Positions 1 to 10,456 of a stretch of 64,000 nt of DNA are shown piece after piece. The translations under genes were made by a program, and so were the position numbers. How positions within the stretch are numbered: the first letter of the stretch is position 1; each line of letters opens with the position of its first letter. Below the pieces are notes generated by a model. That model saw only the letters and a program-made list of their open reading frames with translations. It did no database searches and was not told the DNA's origin. This DNA comes from Lotus japonicus (taxonomy: Eukaryota; Streptophyta; Magnoliopsida; Fabales; Fabaceae): the NCBI RefSeq assembly GCF_012489685.1, contig NC_080044.1:23478369-23542368 (forward strand), written 5' to 3'.

Positions 1-727
1 TAGAAGAGAGATTAGCCAAGCATGGCAAGGTTAAGAACCTGGATTACAAGCTTGGAAGCCTTCTCACACTCTCCTAGATGCTCCTCTACCTCTAAACTTG
101 ATCCAAAATGTGTAAAATGTCTAAGTGTTTTAAAGAAAATGACCAAAGCCTTATTTATAGGCAAAAAATACGAGTTTGGGCGCTCAGGCGCCAATGGAGC
201 ACGCCTGAGCGCCAACTCAAAATAACAAAACAGTAGCTTCTAGAGGCAGTTGGCGCCTAGGCGCCAATTGAGCACGCCTAGGCGCCAATTCCAACTTCTG
301 GAACAGAAACTTCAGCTCTAGGCGCCAATTGAGCACGCCTAGGCGCCCAATGCTCGCTGGAAAACCTCTTGATCTTCTTCTTTACTCCTCTTTAAGCCTC
401 CCTTCAATTCTCCAAGCCTCTTAACCTTCTTTCTTCAGCAGTTTCAGACCTGATTACTTAGGAACAAAGCAAAGAAAATATCTAGGAGCTCCAAGAGTTT
501 ATTAGCATAATGAACCCTCAATTCAAGAAGTAAAGATATGCAAGTCCTAAACATACTTAAAATGCAAGAAAGGTCCCTATAAAACTACAAAATTACCAAA
601 ACAAAGTAAGAACACAAAGAAAGACAAAAATGCATGAGAATGCATAAAACACTACATGAGACTCAACAAAAAGACTCAAAAATAACAAAGAAATGACCCT
701 AAAAACAAGACAAAATCCCGGTCATCA
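1..727 (-). mobile_element. Probable LTR end, cut by window edge
   Basis: On the minus strand this block starts with TGATGACCGGGATTTTGTC at position 727 and runs off the window start. A TG start, an A-rich non-coding stretch and GC-rich palindromes near 180-350 resemble the outer part of a plant LTR. No partner LTR, primer-binding site or target duplication is visible, so the assignment is inference from composition. No believable coding region is present; the short open frames over 12-225 come from the GC-rich palindromic part. Confidence 0.35.
180..352. repeat. Three GC-rich palindromic modules
   Basis: Three copies of a module made of GGCGCC or GCGCTCAGGCGCC, then AAT(T/G)GAGCACGCC, then its inverted partner, lie at about 180-220, 250-292 and 319-352. 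Each can fold into a hairpin with a GAGCA loop. They stand out sharply from the AT-rich surroundings and are probably part of the LTR-like element that contains them. Confidence 0.75.
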
Positions 728-1003
728 ATGGGATACATTTATGAAGAAATGGATAAGTGTAAGGAGACGATTAAATTTAACTTCCATGCCGTTCTCAGAA
801 GGTACATCCTACATGACATTCACATATCTTACTTTTTAAAATTATAGTCTTAGACTCTTAGTTTGGGAACTAATTCTGTTATTTGTTTTGTTTTTACATT
901 CTTTAATTTAGTTATAAGCCTATATTGGAGATCATTGATGGCCAATTATTTGCATATGTCTTTGCATGTTGCCGACCTCTACCTCAACTCAATGTTTCAT
1001 TAT
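728..1003. other. Unassigned spacer
   Basis: AT-rich sequence between the LTR-like end and the CACTA terminus. I see no convincing gene, repeat or signal in it. Confidence 0.4.
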
Positions 1004-1475
1004 CACTACTAGAAATTCATTGTTTAGCGACGGATTTAGCGACCGACTTTGCGACGGAATCCATTATATTTTGGTCAAACTCCAAGTTTGACTTACTAGC
1101 GACCGATTTAGCGATTGAAATTTCCGTCGCTAAAAAGGTAAAATAATCATAATAAAACAAAGTAGCGACTGAATTAGCGACAGATTATATAGCGACTGAC
1201 ATATCCGTACCGATTTACCAACGGAAATATTAGCATCCGAAGTTTCCGTCGCTACAGAAGTAGAATAAAAATAGCAATGCAAAGTTGAGACCGATTTAGC
1301 GACCGAAATTTTCGCCGCTAAGACGTATAATAGAAATACCAATACAAAGTAGTGACTGATTTCGACCACAATTTTCGTCGAAATGTTAGCGACCGCAATT
1401 TCCGTCGCTGAGAAGTAGAATTAAAATAACAAAGCAAAACAGCGACCGATTTAGCGATAGATATGTTAGCTCCTC
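1004..1475 (+). mobile_element. CACTA (En/Spm-like) transposon terminus
   Basis: The block opens with CACTACTAGAAATTC, a typical plant CACTA terminal inverted repeat. It is followed by more than a dozen copies, in both orientations, of a subterminal motif based on TTTAGCGACCGA and CCGTCGCTAA. Such arrays bind the transposase in this superfamily. The opposite terminus (a GTAGTG-ending inverted copy) was not found nearby, and no transposase frame is visible, so this is one end of a truncated or rearranged element. The short open frames at 925-1521 are by-products of the motif array. Confidence 0.65.
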
Positions 1476-2321
1476 TGATTGTGAGTGTAATTGGAGTGCT
1501 TTTAAGAGTGTAAGATTTCATTTTTTTTTAAATATCCAAGATTTCATATTTCATATTTATAAAGAGATGTATTTTGTGTTTCCAATTTTGTATGACGTGT
1601 CACTGATGTCTTAGAACGTATGTGATAGACAATCAGGACAAACTAAAGCATTTAAAAATGCAGGTGTTCACGTGAGCTGAACAGGAAAAGGCATGTTAGG
1701 AGTAATTACAATACAAGTGTAGCATGTAATGAATGAATGAAATACCAGGTAAAGATAAGCAAGTTTGAACAAATGAAGTGTTTAAGCATGACATCAACAA
1801 TACAGATAGAACATGTAATCAAAGAGAGCATGTTTAAATTCATTCAGCGAATGAACCGGAAGCAAAAAGAATACATAGACAAGATAACTACCTCATGTGA
1901 AGAAGTAAATAAAGAGCACAACTAAAGTAAGTAGACAACTATAATATACAAGTCCTAGACATGTTACTACTAAAGCAATATACACAGATGAGATTTTATA
2001 CCATTTGATTTCAAATACAGAATATTTACACATATAAACAGGCAAGATAACGGAGATATATACCAAGAAGAGACATACGACAAAAAGAATTCATAAACAA
2101 CCACAGTAGTTTGTACAAAATGAATAATATGCACAAAGGAAAATAGAAACATGTAGAACAGGTATGAACATGTCACAAAAACAATTTAGACAACATATAT
2201 GAACAATACCTAAGAACTAAGCAAATAGACAAATAAGATCACTACTTAAAAAAAGGGAAAACAAGAGCTATGCAACACAAAAACACTATATACCATGAAG
2301 AATTCACAGAGGAGGGAATTG
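1476..2321. other. AT-rich stretch without genes
   Basis: Purine-rich, low-complexity-like DNA with many scattered AGCATG and ACATGT motifs. It continues on the far side of the hAT insertion (3917-4320), so both halves were one stretch before that insertion. No gene is supported. The short open frames at 1737-1925 and 1970-2176 have no recognisable domain. Confidence 0.4.
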
Positions 2322-2329
2322 ATTACGAC

Positions 2330-3908
2330 CAGGGGCGGACCCACATAGGGCCCAGGGGTTCAGTTGAACCCCCTGAAGAAAAAAAAAATTCAACCTACCC
2401 CCTATAACATATTTTTTTTGAACACCTGAAAATTTAATATTGCACCCTAGACCCCATCTCCTCTTTCTCTCACACTATAGTCACTATTAGTCAGATCTCT
2501 CTCCTCTCACAGTCACCACGCACGCACTCTGCACTCACGCTCTCATTCTCTGATTTCCCAAGCTGGCCAAGCACCACCACCGGCCACCACCACGCCGGCC
2601 GCCGCCGCCGCACCACCACGTGCCACTCTCCAGCCGTGCGCCCCTGCCTTTGGCCGTGCCTCTGCAGTTCTAATTTCTACAGGTATGGGCATGGCTGATT
2701 TTTTCCTAACCCTAATTTCTGTTTTTCCCCTAATTTCTAAAGTTATAATCTTCTAATTCTTCTCACCTGTTCAATTTGTTTATCCTAGTTTCTTGTTTTC
2801 AAGATTTTCCCCTTCAATTCCAAGTTCAAATTTATATTTTCTTTTTTTGAATCAACAACTTGTTTCATTCTTTTCCATTGACGTTGAATGTAACTTATTC
2901 CAAACACAAACTACATTCATCCTCAGCAATGATATAATGACCAAATAGCATCAATTGGCACGAAAAGAATGACCTAAAATTACCACTAGTAATAGTTATA
3001 TTGTGTGAAATGGCAATCTTTGTACATCATGCAGCTCATACAAATAATCATATACAACTCCTGCCCGGGTCCTCGCACTGAGATAGCCATAGCCCATAAG
3101 TCCATATGCTCTATGATCTTTTGCCTAACTTTGTGAACTGCATCAGGTGATCAGGGGATGTGCACTTCTTCTCATTACCTTAAATGTTAAACGGATATAG
3201 TGTTGATACATTTTAAATTTATACTTTCATTTCAAATTTGTTTCATTTACTGGAATAATTTTAGTGTTGCCTATATTGAAAAGAATTGAGTTAGAACTGA
3301 AAATACATTGACTATTTGATTGTGTTGAGCTGCAAGCATCATGGTTTTGTTGATTTATAAATAATGGCATGGTGAGCACCAACATGTGATGGATCACTTG
3401 CTATATCTTACAGGGTGTTTTGTCTTTTGTAACCTATGGTGTTACTGTATCATCTTTTGCTTTCTTGGGGCTGGGTAGTAAGGTAGTTATTAATGTTGTT
3501 TGGATAACTTAACTATGAAGTATGTTGCTGTCCTTAGTTCTTAGTGATTACTTGGGTCTGATTTGTGTGTAAGGTAATTGATTTCTCAAACGTTGTATTG
3601 CTGTTAGCACTCCTTGTGCTTGATTTTAATGAATGCTTTGCTTATCAAAAATAAATAAATAATGGCATGGTAACTTGCCATTCCAATTGGCAGCTCAATT
3701 GTTTGTATATGCAAGCTGCTGCAAATTACCTTGTTCTGATATGAATCAAAGTGTTTAATTAAATGCTTAATTATATTATTAATCCTCTTTCTTTTGTTAA
3801 AATAGAGTAGTGCTGCCATGTTTTTACTGATTATTGTATGTTTTTAATTTTAGGAAGGTCATAGACAAATTTGAACCCCCTGACCCCGGGGTCCTGGATC
3901 CGCCACTG
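2330..3908 (+). mobile_element. Non-autonomous hAT-type transposon, complete
   Basis: The termini are CAGGGGCGGACCCA at the left and the inverse of CAGTGGCGGATCCA at the right, an imperfect inverted pair of the type found in plant hAT elements. The 8-bp sequence ATTACGAC flanks both sides (2322-2329 and 3909-3916), the duplication length expected for hAT. Subterminal inverted similarity also exists (GTTGAACCCCCTG on the left, TTGAACCCCCTGA near the right end). Length is 1579 bp. No transposase frame is visible. The GC-rich, CT-rich block at 2450-2690, ending in a possible splice donor (CAG/GTATGG), looks like the 5' end of a former gene, either the transposase or a captured one. Confidence 0.9.
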
Positions 3909-3916
3909 ATTACGAC

Positions 3917-4320
3917 AAAGAGAGCATGTTATCAAGGAGCTTAACTGAAAGAACAGAGCATGCATTCGATGTCTAAGAAAAGGACAACAATAGAAAAAAA
4001 ACTAAGATATACATCTATGAAAGAATTTAAATCTAAGCATGCAAGACTATGGATTTTAATTATGAATAAAACATCCTACAATATCATACAGTAGGCTCAA
4101 ATGTAAGCACATAGTATACACAAATGAAAGAATGCTAAACAATAATAGAAAAAGAAAGAGCATGAAAAATTTAAACTAAGTAAAGCAAACAAATGACAAG
4201 AACCTCAATAATCAGAATTAATTGATTTAATCCTGCCAAATTGGTTACAAGTCGAAGCAAAGATAAAACTAAACTAAACTGAAAAGAAAGAAAGAAAAAA
4301 TGTTCTGTAAAATAGCTTGA
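3917..4320. other. Continuation of AT-rich stretch
   Basis: Resumes the sequence interrupted by the hAT element. Purine-rich, no gene or signal recognised. Confidence 0.4.
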
Positions 4321-6199
4321 GGATATTTTGAAGATAAGCCTTTTTGTATCCCTTTATAAAGAAGATGATCCAGCTTGTGCAGGAGACATAACAACATCTT
4401 CTTCAGGCAATCTTCATTTAGTGCTAGCGGCTTCAATCTTCCTCTTCTTCAGAGCTCGTTGCGTAGAGGTCATCAGACACCTATCTGAGCGATGAAGACT
4501 ACTCGAGCAACCCTTGCTTTCCTTCTTGACTCAACAAGTTCTGCTTCTTCTCTTTCTCCGACTCCATCAGTAGAGTCTTCAACCACTTTTTCCATCTTCA
4601 GCACAGTAGTTTCTTGAATGGGTGATGGTCATGAATATCTTCATCAAGGTGCTCAACAATCTTAAGATAAGGGGGCAGAAGTCCTTTCTCTTCACTCTTT
4701 GCAATATGAGAGAGCCTGAGGGTAAATGACTTTCAAAAAGATAGTCAATGCAATCAGTTCATTCTCACTTGGCAGCAACGTCTTTCTGATGACAGCATAG
4801 ACAGACAGACGTTCATCACGCAAGTTGCTTATACTCCTTACAACATCTTCTTCAGCGTACTTCAAGATGCATTCAGAGTCAGAGTATTTCTCTCAACTGC
4901 TGGAGTACCTTTCCCTGAAATCCAGGTTTACATTTAGAATAGCAGCAACGTGATGGATGGTGAGGGCAGTTATGCGGTTGATCTTTAGTATGCTCCACGC
5001 GATTGATGACTATTGCTAGTCCTTTTTAGTTCCATTCGAGAACATAATGACCGCCTTGCTTGTGAGGAGGATGCAACCGTCTTCTGATCGGCGTTTGAAC
5101 CTTCTGAAGGATTAGGAAGCTTTGTGAGTCTAGATTCCGAGATAAGCGTCTTTTAGTCTGAAACGAATGTGATATATTGGGAAGCTAAATCCACTACCAT
5201 GTGACGAATTTCTCATGCTAGAAAGAATTGATCTTTGAGCTAATGAGAAACCGCTCAGCATGGAGTTGTAAATTTCTCTACACTATATGCGTTGAGGCGT
5301 TGAACATTCTTCAAACTTGACCCACAAAGAAGGTGGGTGATGGCATCACTAGCGTTTGAACTGAGCAGATATATCAATATTGTTCTAATACTAATGGAGC
5401 GATTGTTGATAGCATGTTGCTACAAATTTCTCCATTAGACAATTCACCTTCTTCATTTGACCGAGCTGGTTAAACCGTCTAGTAGCTGATAAAGCACTTA
5501 TGCTTTTAGACATTGCTTGGTCAGAAGAAGCATCATTTGGACGATCCACTTCATAAAAATTCATCTTATATTTCTCAGTGAAATGTTAGAGATCTCCTTG
5601 ATGACATCTTATACCATATGTAAAAGATTTTCTTGTGCATCAGCTTCTTCTGATGTGTTAGGGTCAAAGCCAGCAATGCAGAGCACGACTGATGGTAGAA
5701 CTTAAGAGACTGCTTCTCGTTGACTCATGTACTAATTTATCTTCTGCCGATAAGTCTCTTGGTACATTGCTCTAGCTATGACTATCTTCTGGTCTTCATT
5801 CCTTGCTTGCACAGCAGAGTCCATCTATCGTCTTCTGATGCTTCAGCTGATGTCGTAGGGTGGACTGCTTGGAGCGTTAGCATGTGAAGGTGAATCAGCA
5901 CTCTAAGTCTTCCTCCTCCAGAGATGTAGCTGCTCTGTCCTGCTCCTCCTAGAGACAAAGATCAAGGTGCTTTCTGAAGGTAGGTCTTTTGTAGAGTCCA
6001 TTTCCCTTGATCTGATGACGCCTTGCTACCTCTCATGACTCATAAGACCCCGCATCCAAAATATTGTGCATCGTTGAAGTGGTGGATGTGGTACTTCATG
6101 TTGAGCCCATTTCCAGTCTTTGATGATGTAAGAGATGAGTGAGATTGTACTACAATCGTTCAATTTATATGCTTGATCTGATAACCTGCTCTGATACCA
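4321..6199 (-). mobile_element. Degraded LTR-retrotransposon leader and gag region
   Basis: Read on the minus strand, this block begins with a 12-base sequence complementary to the initiator tRNA-Met 3' end (6188-6199), the usual primer-binding site of plant LTR elements. Beyond it lies about 1.9 kb rich in CAGAAGAAG-type codons, with only short open frames, as expected for a decayed leader/gag. No zinc knuckle, protease or reverse transcriptase motif is recognisable. The adjoining LTR that should lie above 6200 is not recognisable; plus-oriented sequence of another element begins there. Assignment to a copia (SIRE-like) family is a guess from context. Confidence 0.4.
6188..6199 (-). other. 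Primer-binding site, initiator tRNA-Met type
   Basis: The minus strand reads TGGTATCAGAGC, the canonical plant retrotransposon primer-binding site for initiator tRNA-Met. It is the same 12-mer found in the complete chromovirus at 12890-12901. Confidence 0.65.
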
Positions 6200-6231
6200 C
6201 ACTTTTTGGCTACACTTCATTGCTTGCTTAT

Positions 6232-7795
6232 CATCTTTTTAATAATGCCAAAGGGGGAGAAAGTAAAAGTATAGAGGTTTAGAGTCTTGAAAAAGTTTTA
6301 AGAGATGCTCTGAAAAAGTCAAGTCTATATTTGCATATTTCCAAGGGGGGGGGGGGTATATAGAAACTTATAAAGTTTACTTAAAAAGTTTTGAAAAGCA
6401 AAAACCATATCAACGTTTTTTCCTAAGAAAGGATAGTCTATATAGAACTCAGGGGGAGTCTATGTTTTCTTTAAAAATATTTTCAACTACCCTCTAATTC
6501 GTTTCAACTAAGAGGGAGATCGCTAAGTTCAAACACATCATATCGTTTTAAAATCTAATTTTGATCAATAACAATTTTATATATGGAAGCACTTTGATGA
6601 AAACTACTTATCAATCAATTTGAATTTCGGGAATTATTCAATTTTGAATAAAGTACTTCAACGTCAAACTATCCTGAAAAGAAAGATTGAGAATTCACAA
6701 GACAGTCTGGCACACATGCGACACAAGCTAAGCCACATTCGCTCCAGATCATTCAATGCCAGCTCATCACTCAGAAAGTTGAACACAAATTTCAAGGCGC
6801 CAAAGATAAAATTAGAATGCAACAATTTGTTAAGGATTCAAATGAGATCACATGAAGACTCTCTCTTTCCTTAAAGTGCGCTGACCGAAACAGAAAAGGA
6901 CAACATGTCATCATCAATTTTCCCAATTGTCTCACTTCTGAAAAGTAGCCAAAGTCTATTGCCACCTACTATCTGACAAACATCACATTTTTGGCTAAGG
7001 GATAGACTTAAACAGTAGCATGCATTTAATGCATCTACCAATCGAAGCCATTTGAATCAACGACCAGATCTTGTCACACAACGGTTAGAACAATGGTTGG
7101 ATTTGTCTCACAACGGCTACAACAATTGCAAGCAAGTATTTAAGGCAGATCTGAAGAAAGAAGAGCAGAAGAGTTAACACCGAAAGAACAAGAACACCAA
7201 CGCATTCATTCATTCTTCTAAGCATTCAAAGCTCTTCAAGTTCAAAGCAGAAAATTTCTTAAGTGTCAAATACTTAACCACCAAACCTGCTAAAAGAGAG
7301 AAAGAACCTAGAACCTTAAAGAGTCGAATCTCTTCATTTATTTCTCTCTAAGAATCAGAACTCTTGAGTGATCCAAAGTCATATCTGAACCAAACACTTA
7401 GAGTTCTAGTGCCATAAATTCTCTATCATCACTCTTGTAAGAAGAGAATCTTTGTAAAACTAAACGATCTTTGTAAAGATTATAGGAGAAGTCCTGGACA
7501 ATACTTGTAGGAGAAGTCCTGTAGAATACTTGTAGGAGAAGTCCTGGAGAATACTTGTATTGGAGAAGTCCTTGATACTTGCTAGTGAAAATCTTGGTGG
7601 TGGCCAAGTACTGGACGTAGCCCATCGTTCAGGGGTGAACCGGTATATATCTGTGTGTGTTGATCATCCGATAAATCTTCTTAGAATTCCGCTGCACTAA
7701 ACGTTTACGAAAAGTTTTTAAAAACATATATTCTTTTCGAAAAACAAAGTTTTAAAAGAACACAATTCAACCCCACACCCCTTTCTTATGTTATT
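6232..7795 (+). mobile_element. 3' end and LTR of a copia-type (SIRE-like) element
   Basis: The left part carries the sequence AATGCCAAAGGGGGAGAAAG and two later purine tracts (about 6450 and 6510), which resembles the multiple polypurine tracts downstream of pol in SIRE/Maximus copia elements. The right part looks like an LTR: CAACGG motifs followed by TATTTAAGG near 7135-7145 as a promoter, a 25-bp tandem repeat, GGGGTGAACCGGTATATATC near 7635, and an end with ACACAATTCAACCCC. A related LTR in the opposite orientation starts right after it. Coding sequence is not recognisable; the open frame at 6620-6874 has no known domain. A 12-base G tract (6345-6356) may be a sequencing hazard. Confidence 0.45.
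7484..7581 (+). repeat. 25-bp tandem repeat inside LTR
   Basis: Three near-identical 25-bp units (AGGAGAAGTCCTGGAGAATACTTGT consensus, each containing AGGAGAAGTCCTG) at 7484-7508, 7509-7533 and 7534-7558, plus a degenerate fourth from 7561. They lie in the transcribed part of the putative LTR. The oppositely oriented LTR to the right carries related but much more diverged repeats. Confidence 0.85.
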
Positions 7796-8039
7796 TACTT
7801 ATATCTCAGAAAAGGGAGGTTTGAATTGTGCCCTTCAAAAACTTTAAGATCCAAACGATGGTTGATGTATAGACGATGAACTGAATCGTTTGGCGCAGTG
7901 GATAAGCAAGAGTATATGAAAGAGACAATGTCACACAAGCTTTTATACCGGTTCACCCCCAGAATGATATGGTTACATTCAGTCCTAGACGTTAACCGAG
8001 ATTTCACTAAGGGTGAGTTCCAAGGACTCCTTCTTCCAG

Positions 8040-8345
8040 GTATTCTTCAATTTGCCTCCTCAGGCAAGAGTATTCTTTAGCAACCGCCTCTCCAGGCATT
8101 GAGTATTATCGCCTCTCAATGCCAAGTAATATTTCAGAACTACCTCCCCATGCATTGAGTACACTTAAAGCCTCTCAAGGCTAAGTATTATTTCAGAACT
8201 GCCTCTCCAGACATTGAGTACTCTTTGTCCCTGCCTCTCCAGGAAGATGAGTATTATTTGGCCACTACCTCTCCAGGAAGAACAAGTATTCAAAGGACTC
8301 CTCCTCACAAGTATTATTAGGACTCCTCCTAACAAGTATAAATGA
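8040..8345 (-). repeat. Degenerate repeats in copia-type LTR
   Basis: Units of about 40-60 bp built on CTGCCTCTCCAGGCATTGAGTATTAT-like sequence recur five to six times between about 8040 and 8345, with variable spacing. They occupy the place corresponding to the 25-bp repeats of the LTR in the other orientation. Confidence 0.6.
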
Positions 8346-8854
8346 CTTCTCCTAAATGATCTTTCTCATGACCACTTTTACTACTGTACAATCTCTTTTG
8401 AATAAGAGGGATACTAGTAATATGAAGCACTAAGAACTATAAAGTAGTATAGAATTACTTTATATTCTTTTACAACAAGGATGAAATAAAAAGATAAATC
8501 TCTTATGTGCGATTCTCCTTGTTGCTAAGGCTGATGATGATGTCTTCTTTTGAGCTCAGGCCTCTAGACTTTTCTTCAGACGATAGGAATATGTTCTTGA
8601 GAGCATGTCTGAAAATAATGAATTGGGTTAGGATATTCTGATTGAATCCTAATTCAGATTTCTAAAAGTCTGGTGTTTGGAATTTCAAAAGCCAATTTGT
8701 GAAATCTTCAACTCTTCGTATTTATAGCTTATGGTCTTCTATGAGTAGAAATTTAGTCGTTGGATGGTCTTCACATGAATTATAACCATTGCATCGAACT
8801 GTGCTGAAGTCAGTAAAACGTGTTGAATTGGTACAACTCGATGCAGACCTATTG

Positions 8855-8859
8855 CTTTG
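8855..8859. repeat. Target-site duplication, left copy (CTTTG)
   Basis: CTTTG directly precedes the 5' LTR and is repeated directly after the 3' LTR at 21530-21534. Five bases is the standard duplication length for Ty3/gypsy integration. Confidence 0.95.
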
Positions 8860-9565
8860 TGTGAGACCCAAGTTTTTAAGTTTGGAATAACCCGAATAAA
8901 ATTCCTTTTCACGATTAATTTGATGTAACGTGGAGGAAAACCTGAATAAGTCTTTATTGAATGGAATAAATTTGTGAAGGAGAAAGTTCAGGAAAAAGCT
9001 AAGGATTGTATCAAAGTCGATAAAAGTTATACCACGATTAGTATTCGCTTAAACCTAGGTCAAAAACGCTAATAAATAGCTAATTTACTCTTTAAGACAC
9101 GATGGAAGCTAATTCCAAAAATCTTCAGAGAAATGTTAGAACTTCTCTTATTCGTCTATAAACAAGCGTTTCGATACGAAACCCTGGAATGTACGAACGT
9201 CAAATTCCAATACTCGGAAGTTTGCTGAAACCAAAACCCTGATAGTTCAAGAAACCTAAAATCAACAGACGATGAAGACTTTTTCTATTCGGAGCTTCAA
9301 ACGAAGATTCCACATGCGTACGCCTATTTCTCTTGATATTTCTAATCTTTCTTCAGAACGAAGTTTTCTCATCCAACATCAACTGCAAAAAGTAGTTTTT
9401 CGGGAAAAATCGATTTACACCGACTTTGGATCGTTTGATTAAATTCCAAGAAACCTGTTTTGAGTTCTGGAATTCTGTCGCCAGAACTTATCTTAGAATT
9501 CTCCGAGGAATACGCAGGAAAAATTGGAATCGCGAAATTTTCATTTTTCCAAATTTTCCAAAACC

Positions 9566-9574
9566 TATAAATAG
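9566..9574 (+). promoter_or_regulatory. TATA box of 5' LTR
   Basis: TATAAATAG in a suitable context (CAAAACCTATAAATAGCG). Transcription would start about 30 bases on, near 9598. The identical box occurs in the 3' LTR at 18216-18224. If this is the main promoter, some 3.3 kb of LTR lies downstream of the start site, an unusual arrangement. Confidence 0.7.
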
Positions 9575-9597
9575 CGAGAAAATGAAAAAATTTTCAA

Positions 9598-9714
9598 AAA
9601 CTCACCATTTTCTTTCCTTGAACCCGCGAGCATAGGAGAAGGAGAAGGAGAAAGTGATTTTCGCCGATTCTTGCCCGATCGCTGCACCGTTCGTTGCTAA
9701 TCGAAGACTTCGAG
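9598..9714 (+). other. Candidate leader exon I in 5' LTR
   Basis: Inferred exon from the expected start site to the donor CGAG/GTATAG at 9714/9715. It is purine-rich in the middle (GGAGAAGGAGAAGGAG) and contains no ATG. The equivalent in the 3' LTR ends at 18364 with the same donor. No transcript evidence is available; the exon is proposed from signals only. Confidence 0.45.
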
Positions 9715-10378
9715 GTATAGATACTATCCCTCACTTCTAATCGTCAATTCTGTCGTCTTTCTCTATGTCTTTATGTGCTCAAAGTTTTGAGCTTTTTGTA
9801 AAACTGTCCAAATAAGCTGATTTTAGTGTCTAAACTTATTCTCTGCATGCTCCTGAGCGTGTTTAGCTAATTACATTTTGCCGAATGTCGCTGAAATGCC
9901 GCCGGAATTCATTTATGTTGGAAAAACCCATTTATGGACAAAGTTTCATTCTTTAAGCTGAAAATTCACGACTTAGCTTAGCGCTAGTAGGATTAGTCGT
10001 CTTAAACGTCGTTGGTGACGTCCCCATCCAATTTTTTTTTCGAAAATCCAGTTTTGAAATTCTGAGCTGAAAATAATGACCAAAATACCCCTGCGACAGT
10101 TTTTGATCCGAAAATTTTTCTGAGCTTAGATTCGTCTTAGTTACGACTAATGATAACCTAGGAACCAAGTTTGATCGAAGAAAAATCGGCCCACCCAATT
10201 GTGAAAAGTGGCCGAGAGCTCCTCATTAAGGGGGGGGGGGAATTTCGTTTTTCGAAAACTTGTCTTAACGCGTTAGATTGTCGTACTTCAGAGTTTATAA
10301 TGTTTCGTGTAACCCTAGTACGTATTGTTTGCTGAGTTTCTGACTCACTGTGATTGATTTCTGTGAATTTGTCCTAAG

Positions 10379-10456
10379 GTTCGTTTGAGGAACTTTGTAC
10401 ATTCGAAGAGGAAGTTTGTGAAGGAAAACTTGGAGAGCGAGCTGGAGAACCTACAG
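10379..10456 (+). other. Candidate leader exon II in 5' LTR
   Basis: Seventy-eight bases between an acceptor (GTCCTAAG/GTTCG) and a very strong donor (CTACAG/GTGAGG). It contains no ATG. Its phase-0 reading is open over all 26 codons and lysine/glutamate-rich, and the frame would run into the 149-codon frame if joined to 11952, but no upstream in-frame ATG exists, so it is more likely leader. The 3' LTR has the same exon at 19029-19106 with two base changes near its middle. Confidence 0.5.

Larger units (their letters stand above)
7796..8859 (-). mobile_element. Oppositely oriented copia-type LTR, part 1
   Basis: Read on the minus strand this contains GGGGGTGAACCGGTATAAAAGC (8 bases differ little from the equivalent site at 7635) and ends with GGGCACAATTCAAACC, matching the order of landmarks in the plus-oriented LTR to the left. 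A TATAAATA box lies on the minus strand near 8718-8726, below CAACGAC. The two LTRs therefore meet tail to tail around 7790, forming an imperfect palindrome (CACAATTCAA...TTGAATTGTG). The element is interrupted at 8859 by the chromovirus and resumes at 21535. Confidence 0.5.
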
